Assembly: GCF_954871325.1 (NCBI RefSeq)
Contig: NC_088777.1
Coordinates: 7,541,366 to 7,605,365 of the forward strand
Direction of reading: 5' to 3'
Length of the DNA stretch: 64,000 nucleotides
From: Gordionus sp. m RMFG-2023
Lineage: Eukaryota > Nematomorpha > Gordioida > Chordodea > Parachordodidae
The notes under the pieces were generated by a model, which had not been told where the DNA came from, made no database searches, and saw only the letters and a program-made list of their open reading frames with translations. The position numbers and the translations under genes are program-made. Shown piece after piece: positions 46,451 through 64,000 of this stretch (positions within the stretch are counted from its first letter, which is position 1; every line of letters starts with the position of its first letter).

Positions 46451-48045
46451 ACAATGATAGGAAAATCATTCCTCGGGAAAATAGTCTAAGGAAAATAATT
46501 CTCCAAAAAAATTACCCAAATTAAATATTTAAAAATTATGAGAAATTGACAAAATAAAAAAATTTCCTGGAAATTATATACCTGTTCCCAAATAAAATTT
46601 CTAACTTATAAAACAATAAAAAGTAGTTAATGTTAAACTTAACTTAATTAAAATATTATCAAATAACTCAAAACCATATAATGTTTAACGTTATGGTCTT
46701 ATACCGAACCTGATTTTCGTGAAATTTAAACAAAAAAATTATTTTTAAAATAAGCTAACGCTTAACTTTATCATACCTCCTTAGTTTCTGTAATATTAAG
46801 CAAATTCTAGATTGTGAAACATTATAGCCAATGCTTCCCAATCAATAATGCCGTAATTTCTAGCTGCCGAAAGTGCTCTGGATTGGGTTGCATGGAGGAA
46901 ATTTTATAAAAAAAAATATAAGCTTTCATATTTTCTTTTAAAAAATATTCATTTTTACAAATTTTTCATTTCCAAGACGTTTTATTTAAAATATCCAATT
47001 GGGAGATTTTAATTGAGGATTTTCATAATTCCTTCAAAAATAAATGGTAAAACGATTTATTTTTTCAATTAGTTGGAAAATAATAAGGATTGTTTGATAA
47101 ATTTACTCGTCATATTCTCAATACCTATTTATAAAATAAGTTATCCATATAATTTTTTATTTGATAATTGTAAAAAAATTATCTATTATAATCATTTAAC
47201 TTTTATCGGAGCCACTCCAGCCTAACTCGGTGCCATATTTTCTTTCCAAAAATCTATTTGAATATTTTTTATGCTATCGCTGCTTAATTATAAGATATCA
47301 AAGATACCACCATAGTTATCGAGTCTCCCATTTTAATAACCTCTTTAATCGCTCAGCATTAAAGCTAAAACACCCCTCAAACGTTGAGAATATTCAAAGC
47401 TTAGAAAAAATATTGAATATCCAGAATTATTTCTTGATGCTCAGATATAAACCGGAATTTCCCAGAAAACGGATAATCAGTTTAAAAGATAAATTGCCCA
47501 GAAAAAATATATGAAAGTATAAAATAATTTTTATGAAAATAGTCACTATTAACAATTATCGCGGTATTGCTTTCGTGCAAAATAGTTCGCTAAATTGTGT
47601 ATTTGGTTTTGCCTTCTCCTTAAGATTTTCACTCGTTATTATAAATTGTCTGTAAAAGTTTCGCTTATGTATTAGCTTCTAAAGAGATCTCGGTAAAAGT
47701 TCGTCTAGAAAAAATTCTCGATATGGTCTTCGTTGAATAGCATGCGAACGTGGGATTCGCGACATTTATCTATGCAATCAATTTGCTTTGATAAACATTC
47801 GCGATAAAAATTTCGCGAAAAATATATTTTGTGATAAAAGTTTAGTTGTCTTAGTGGTTCGTTAAATTTAAAACTTTATCGAGTGTCAAAAGAAAATTTT
47901 TGAGCAAAAATCTTTGAGGATTAATTTTTAATATAAATTGTGATTTCAACTTGAAAGATTTATGTAAAGAAATTGCTAATTATATATTTATATAACTTTT
48001 ATAAAAAATATTTGGGATTTTTAGTAGAATTTGACGAATTTATTT
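46451..48045. other. AT-rich DNA, no recognisable gene
   Basis: A 94-codon frame at 47230-47514 lacks an ATG start and matches no family known to me. Near 47800-47825 ATTCGCGATAAAAATTTCGC forms a small palindrome, and TTCG words are locally enriched (47570-47870). Confidence 0.35.
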
Positions 48046-48049
48046 TTTT

Positions 48050-48185
48050 GATATTTTAAAAAAAAAATTAAGAGAATTTTTTTTACCTAGGGAATTAATT
48101 TCCATTTTATATTTTTTAAAATGAAAAATGCGGAATTCATTTTTGGGGAATTATTTTTCGCTTACCAACAGCAATTACATAAAAA
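48050..48185. mobile_element. Probable MITE (GCGAAAAATAATTCC family), second copy
   Basis: GGGAATTAATTTCC, then a TTTTTGGGGAATTATTTTTC end followed by GCTTACCAAC, resembles the right end at 22.28 kb. Only the right terminus is convincing. Confidence 0.4.
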
Positions 48186-48248
48186 CATTTATATAAAATT
48201 TACTAATATTCGATATTAATTAACAATCTTTAAAATAGTTGAGATATA

Positions 48249-48296
48249 AAAGGTATGAAAGGGTTTGAACTTTTAACCCTTTCATATACCTTTTCA
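48249..48296. repeat. Strong hairpin (GGTATGAAAGGGTT palindrome)
   Basis: AAAGGTATGAAAGGGTT and AACCCTTTCATATACCTTT face each other across a loop of under 10 nt, giving a stem of about 17 bp with one extra base. Confidence 0.75.
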
Positions 48297-48578
48297 GAAG
48301 TTTAGGTTTGGAGTGACAAATTTTTAATGGTCCCAATTTTATTACCGTTTAAATCTCCTATTTATTGGCCAGTTTGTACCTACCTTTGTTTTCAAAATTG
48401 TTATCATTTTTTTAAAAAAGAGAATTATAACTGAAATTGTATTCATAATTATCATTTGAAGTTTAGACAGTAAATTTATCTCCCACTTGCGTCGATAAAA
48501 TTATTCAAGGTCCCAATGGGTCACGACTCATAATATTCTAGGTTATCGTTTTCAAAAAAATGTTAGTAAGAGAAAGAA

Positions 48579-48664
48579 TAGTTTTTGGCCAAAAACTAGG
48601 TATAATTTTTTTTTAGCCAGCGAAAGATTCGCGAAAACGACTTAAAATATAGCAATAATTAGTT
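48579..48664. mobile_element. Short palindromic MITE (TTCGGCTAAAAACT family), diverged
   Basis: TAGTTTTTGGCCAAAAACTA, then TTTTTAGCCAGCGAAAG and AATATAGCAATAATTAGTT follow the order seen at 40398-40485. Confidence 0.55.
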
Positions 48665-50640
48665 CAGGATGCAGTTTCAAGACTCAACGTTGATGTCATT
48701 TCAATTGAAATCAATAAATAATTAAGTTTCGTTTCCGAAATACATTTCCTCTACCTAAGTTGTTACTACATTTGTTCGCTAATTTTGTTTAAATTTGCAT
48801 ATCCTAGTTTTAATATTATTTTATAAATTTTATGTTTGTTGTAATTGTTTTTGGATTAAAATCAGATGTATTTATTATTTTAAATTAAAAATTTTATAAA
48901 AATTTTAGTATTTTTTTTAAAAAAACAAAACAATTTGATGACAAATATCTTTAAATTCCAATAATCAACATCGATATCATTTTCATTAAAATTAAATAAA
49001 TTGTTGATATTACATTTATTCGCTAATTTTGTCTTAATTGAATGTCATAATATGGGAATTATTTGATTTTTAAAAAAAAGTTATACGTATTTATTATGAT
49101 TAATAAATAATATGTGTTTATTATTTAATAATTTTTAATTCCTATCACCTTCTGAAAAGGGAGACCTTCCAATATTAGATGGAATTCAGTGCCAGGCCCG
49201 TGGAAATAGGGGAAGTCTCGTGGCAGCAGCCCGCCCTGGATCCACAAAAATACTCTTTTAGGTTCCGCCAGATTTTGTTCCTTAAATTCATTCACAATAT
49301 GATTATTGTATAAATAGTGCCGAATTTATATTTTAAGCTCCTTATTCCCGAATCCCATTTTTTAACATGGGATCTAAAGGACTGCCAAATTCATTTCAGT
49401 CCCCGGCCGCCAAAAAGTCCCAGCACAGCCTTTTCATTCATCCCCGATACATAAATGATTATAAATTTTATAAGAGAATTTATTATTAAAATACTTGTAA
49501 AAAAGTGATAAAATAATTAGAGAACAAATGTATAATATATAAAAAAAATATATTTTATTAATAAAAAGATTATATTTATTTATATATAAATGATACATTC
49601 TCATCATTTGTAAATTATTAAAATATGTCGAAATCAGTACATCCCTAATGTGTTGTGTGTAAAGTAAAGTAAAAAAGGTATAGTTTGTAGCCCCAATTAA
49701 GAAATACAAATATCGTATAAACTATAGTTGAACAAATTTTTGCTAAGAAAAAGTAAATGTATTAAAGAAATAATTTTTTTTTGATCATAATTATTCAACA
49801 TTTTTTGTAAAAAAAAATAAAAATATTTAATAAATAAAAAAAATTTTTTTAAAAAAAAAATTCGATAATTGTGAAGGTAATTTATATTTAAAAAAGAAAA
49901 ATTCTAATTTCTTCTACACAGTAATATTTATAAAATAATTATTACAATATATTCCTTTTGTAAATCTACTATTTATCAATCAAATCGATATATATATAAT
50001 AAACTATGATTTTAAATACGTTTATTCTTCATTTTTTTTTATAAAGGGATTAAAATTTATCACAAATTTTTTTTAATATAGTTCCATAATAAAACATTTA
50101 TTAAGTTTCGAAAATAGTATATATGTAATTGGTGCGCCTGTATCCTCCGATCATATTTAGCCTTATCATGTTCTTCGAATCGTGTATGTGTAAAAAAAAA
50201 TATTTAAAAAAATTTATCGAGTTAATTTTTGTTTAAAAAAAACACAAAAATATATTTACATGATTTTTTGTAGTTGAAAACTGTTTTATTCTTAATGTTT
50301 CTTTGGCTAAGGGGCTAAGGATAACTTTTTAGCTGTGGTAAAAAAAATAAAATAGTGTTTTGTTTGCCAAAATACTGTAAAATACTTTTTGTCTATATAT
50401 ATTTTTTTTAATATTTATAAAAATGATTGGCAGGTTAAGATAGTGGAGGAGGCGGGGTGAAATAAAAACTATAGTATACACCTAAAAATTAGAAAATTCG
50501 AAGATTGATTTTAATTTATTTTTTTAAAAAAATAAATAAATATGTATTATGTATATAATGGGGGAAAAAAATATAATCATTAACAAACATGACATTCAAA
50601 TGAGGCTGGTCCAAATTAAAATTAGGAAGCTATGCCGTTT
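48665..50640. other. Intergenic DNA between MPPE1 and CtBP
   Basis: No gene recognised. A 260-bp patch at 49140-49430 is clearly richer in G+C (CCAGGCCCGTGGAAATAGG, CAGCAGCCCGCCCTGGATCC, CCCCGGCCGCC) and may be part of an unrecognised repeat. The CtBP 3' UTR should lie just below 50641 on the minus strand; an AATAAA (minus) occurs at 50520-50515. Confidence 0.4.
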
Positions 50641-60670
<10,030 letters not shown>

Positions 60671-60831
60671 CTATAAAAATAATTAAATTTTTTTTTGGTA
60701 ATAAATTTAAAATAAAATTATTTTATTTTATTTTTTTTTAAAAGAGAAATAAATGTATTTAATAAATTTTAAAAATTTAAATTCTTTTCTTACCAAAATA
60801 TCAAACTTAATTTTATTTCATTCATTATTCC

Positions 60832-61024
60832 TAGTGTTGTTAAAGCGCCCGATTTTAGACGATTTTTAATTTTTAACCAAAATGATATTATGTAAGCCTG
60901 AAATGCTTATAGATGGCTAGAAATGTTTGGACCTTCTATTTGCCAAATCTCGAGGCCTACATAATAATTCTGGTTTAAATCTTAATCGGATCTATTTTTA
61001 CAAAGTTTATTTGAAACGGTTAGG
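60832..61024. mobile_element. TAGTGTTG-family MITE (copy 11)
   Basis: Starts TAGTGTTGTTAAAGCGCCC. The core is ATTATGTAAGCCTGAAATGC and CCAAATCTCGAGGCCTACAT; the right arm is decayed. It is just upstream of the first CtBP exon seen. Confidence 0.8.
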
Positions 61025-61189
61025 GGGTCACATTCTTTATATTTCTTAAATAAATATTTTTCTTTTTACCTTTTTTTTCCTATTTTTGTTTCGCACTAAA
61101 TTACTTCAATTATTTTTTCTTCAATGTGTGATTTTTTAAAAAAAAAATATTTTACTCCCTGGTTTATGGTAGATTTTCGAAAGTTTTTA

Positions 61190-61384
61190 TGGTGTTGTAA
61201 ACGGCTAACTCAATATTTTATCCAGAAAAAATATTATGCAAGCCTAAAGATTTTGCTCTTAGATGGCACATAGGATTGAACATCTATTGGCTAAATCTCG
61301 ACGCTTAGGCAATAATTTCCTGGCTATAATGTTGAGTTAGCTCTTTTTAAAAATCGGCTCAGAATGAGCCGTATAACAACACTA
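61190..61384. mobile_element. TAGTGTTG-family MITE (copy 12) with target duplication
   Basis: Starts TGGTGTTGTAAACGGCTAAC in place and ends GCCGTATAACAACACTA. It is flanked by GTTTTTAT (61183-61190) and GTTTTTAA (61385-61392), a 7-8 bp duplication that places this family with hAT-like elements rather than TA-specific mariner MITEs. Confidence 0.85.
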
Positions 61385-61392
61385 GTTTTTAA

Positions 61393-62239
61393 TAGAGTAA
61401 AATAAGCCATCTCAAATTCCCATAAAAATAGGAGGGAAAAAGTAACCCAGCAAAAAAAAAACAAAAATGGTTTCCAAAACAAAAATTTGTTTTTGACTTG
61501 TAGTATGTATATTTTTTTTATAAAATTTCAAATATAAAAAAATAAGTATTATTTCATTATTTAACATAAATAATAAATTAAATAATAAATTAATAATAAA
61601 TATATTCAGAGTCAGGTTAACATTAAAAAATTAATGGCTATTCCTTTCTAAAATTCTTCACGAATTTTGGTCAATATATTTTAGCCCCCCCCCCCTACCC
61701 CTTTTAATTAAAATCCTATGTTATATTTATGAAATTTATAAAAAAAATTCTAAAAATTAAGTTTTGGACACGTTTTTCATTTTTATATTTAAAATAGCTT
61801 ATTTATTTATTTTCATTAAAGTTTCGAAAGTTTGTGAATTTAATTATTTTATTTTTGTTTGAGTGCCTCACGCTACCCTACTGTTCGTTGCGAATTATAA
61901 TTATCAGCTGGAAGGGGGCGGTCAGGCCGGATTCGGACAAAATTCTCACCGACTCATACAAAAATTAGATTCTATTTTTTTATTGTCGATATGGAAGAAA
62001 ATATAGTAATGAAGCAATGATTTATCGAGAAAGGGAAAAAAAATACATTTTGTAAAAAACCGCCGATTTATATCATATTGTTTATCATGAGATTGATTGA
62101 CTTTTGATGAATTATTGACGGATCACTATGAAAGCTGTATGAGTGCCCGGATAGAGCTCAAATCTTGGAAATAAAAAAAAATAGTAATCGAAGCATTCTG
62201 TCAAACTAAAAAAAATTTCCAGGATCGGTATGGGAAAAA
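61393..62239. other. Upstream region of CtBP fragment, no exon recognised
   Basis: Searched by eye on the minus strand for the CtBP N-terminal words (ALLDGRD, EMPILKD, ATVAFCDA) without success. A C-run lies near 61686. Confidence 0.45.
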
Positions 62240-62518
62240 AAAAATAGGCTATTCCATATTTCCCTTCCCTTCTTTTCAGGAACCATTTATAATTTGGCGT
62301 AGGTATACACACGTGTTACAGGGCACAAATCTGATGGAGAGCTCTTACATACTTCCCTTTCCTTCTTTTCCGGATCCATTTATAATTTGGCGTAGGTATA
62401 CACACGTATTACAGGGCACAAATCTGATGGAGAGCTCTTCCATACTCCCCTTTCCTTCTTTTCCGGATCCATTTATAATTTGGCGTAAGTATATACACGT
62501 GTTACACGGCACACATAT
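62240..62518. repeat. 93-bp tandem repeat, three copies
   Basis: CATTTATAATTTGGCGTAGG begins at 62284, 62377 and 62470, giving a period of exactly 93 bp. Units also share ACAGGGCACAAATCTGATGG, AGAGCTCTT and CTTTCCTTCTTTTCCGGATC. The last unit is diverged. Because 93 is a multiple of 3 the array stays open in several frames, but no protein is implied. Confidence 0.92.
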
Positions 62519-63180
62519 TTTGGTAGAAAAAAAAGGTTTTTATATAACTTTTGAACCTAAAATAAATTTAAAATAATAATTTTTATTTTAAAATTATTCA
62601 AAAAAAAAATTAAATTAAATGGCCTTGTAATAACTGGGAGTTACAAAAAAATATAAATTGTACGCAATATTTTACAACTTATTTTATTTTTTATAAACAC
62701 GAAAAAAAAATTTTTTTTTAAATGAATTTATGACAAGTATAAAATAGGTACATAAAATATGGAATTTTTTTTTCAATTTTTTTTCCTTTCTCTTTTCTTT
62801 TCTTTATTTCATTTTGTTTTATTTTCTTCTTTTCATTTTATTCCATCTCACCTTTTTTTTATTAAGCACATATTATATTCAAAATCAGAAAATATTAACT
62901 ATAAAAAAAAAGAATCTCATCACAAAAAGCTTTTGCTTGATTCAATTTGAATTAATGGTAGAATAAGGTTATCGTAAAGACGATTATCTCAGCTTGGAAC
63001 TCTCAGTACTTTTTGGCATGTGTGTTCAAGAAGCATGAATATGTTTCTAACTAGAACCAGAAAAGGGTAGATGTTCCCGGTAACTTTAATAAAAAAATAA
63101 TAATTAATTTTGAAAACGGATGAACTTGAAGTTTGCACTTAATAACATTGTTTTCAAACTTAAAATCTAATAAACCAGTA
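62519..63180. other. AT-rich DNA with a pyrimidine-rich stretch
   Basis: 62765-62860 is almost pure T/C (CCTTTCTCTTTTCTTTTC). No gene. Confidence 0.45.
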
Positions 63181-63184
63181 AGAA

Positions 63185-63320
63185 GGGATCCAAACAGGGT
63201 TGCCATGCCTCCCCCATCAGTGGGAGTCTCCCACAATTTTTTAGTTTACCCACATACATCTCACTCCCACAAAACTCCCACAATTAGAAATCTCCCACAA
63301 AAATCTCCCACAATTTTTTT
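63185..63320. mobile_element. Possible hAT end with CTCCCACAA repeats
   Basis: CAGGGTTGCCATGCCTCCCC at 63195 resembles a hAT terminal repeat. It is followed by six CTCCCACAA-like words within 110 bp, such as AGTCTCCCACAATTTTTTAG and AAAATCTCCCACAATTTTT. The other end is not found before 64000. Confidence 0.45.
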
Positions 63321-64000
63321 TTAGCATTTTAATGTTTTTAATATATAAATAATAATTTTGAGAGACATTATTTGATTATTTTTATATTTTTAAAATAAAT
63401 TTTAAATATTTATTCGAAAAATATGTCTAGTTCTTTTATTTTATTTTTCCGCTAATTTTAAATTCTCCATCCAATCCAATCCATTCGACATTTTCAAAAT
63501 TTGAAGTTAGAATAGTATGTGAAACTAGTGCTTTTTTAATATTTTTATTTATATATACCATGATAGTTATCTTCTAGGTGAGATTTAGATTGTTTTGAGG
63601 TTAAAGCACTAGTTTTCAATACTGATGTTGTTTTTTGGACAATAAAATGTTATAATTAAATATATAAAAAGAAAAATTATTTTCAATATAAACTGCTTAT
63701 GTACTATTATATATTAAAAAATATATTATTAATATTAGAAGTAATATTTTTAAAAATTAGCAATGAAGGTGGAACTCATCTTAGAAAATATTATTATCCT
63801 AATCATCTTTAATCTAAGCTTAAGATATCCTAAGAGGCCGAGTTAATGGTTAAACAAAATTATAAAATGTCATGCCAGGATTTTTAATATCTTAATAACG
63901 ACGGAAAAACGTTTAGTTCCATTATTTAAATCTCATATAAAATATAATTAACTATAACTATTTGACTTTCTATATTTTATAAAATCTTATTTATACATTT
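63321..64000. other. AT-rich DNA at the right edge, nothing seen
   Basis: No gene, repeat end or CtBP exon recognised. Confidence 0.45.

Noticed and set aside
47230-47514. 94-codon plus-strand frame
   Set aside because: No ATG at its start, no recognisable motif, no supporting splice context.
62313-62576. Open frame across the 93-bp tandem array
   Set aside because: It is open only because the repeat period is a multiple of three; no evidence of a protein.
60671-64000. Search for the CtBP N-terminal exon
   Set aside because: No minus-strand segment with the family N-terminal words and a suitable donor was found; probably outside the window.

Overview
This is nuclear DNA from an animal with a very AT-rich genome (roughly three quarters A+T by eye). 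It carries five spliced genes of metazoan type: two NIPSNAP paralogues, a mitochondrial uncoupling protein (UCP), the GPI-anchor phosphodiesterase MPPE1/PGAP5, and the corepressor CtBP. All 23 introns I could place are GT-AG and restore frame exactly. TAA, TAG and TGA are all used as stops, so the standard code fits. Intron lengths are two-humped: seven are 37-66 nt and the rest run to 3.6 kb, swollen by transposon debris. The sequence does not name the species. Tiny introns, high A+T and divergent proteins suggest a fast-evolving invertebrate, but that is inference. Layout: 1-4.4 kb is intergenic, with a long polypurine tract split by a MITE. NIPSNAP-A (+) spans 4.4-8.8 kb. UCP (-) spans 9.6-13.9 kb and converges on it. 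14-22.9 kb is a transposon graveyard: a hAT transposase remnant holding a second hAT element that itself holds a third, then a reverse-transcriptase fossil. NIPSNAP-B (-) spans 22.9-26.5 kb. 26.5-41 kb is gene-poor. Its 30-40 kb part is a dense cluster of mutually direct and inverted repeats around a gag-protease fossil sitting inside a hAT element. MPPE1 (+) spans 41.2-44.6 kb. 44.6-50.6 kb has no recognisable gene. CtBP (-) fills 50.6-60.7 kb; its 5' exon(s) were not found and probably lie beyond the right edge. The last 3.3 kb holds MITEs and a 93-bp tandem array. The genes do not form a pathway. Both NIPSNAPs and UCP are mitochondrial by family, MPPE1 acts in the secretory pathway, and CtBP acts in the nucleus. 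The most notable biology is the CtBP: its NAD-binding glycine motif is intact, but all three catalytic residues of the D2-hydroxyacid dehydrogenase fold (Arg, Glu, His) are replaced, and it has gained low-complexity insertions and a tail of about 450 residues. Other points of note are 37-47 nt introns, a large Asn-rich insertion in the UCP matrix loop, and dated nested transposon insertions with clean 8-bp target duplications.
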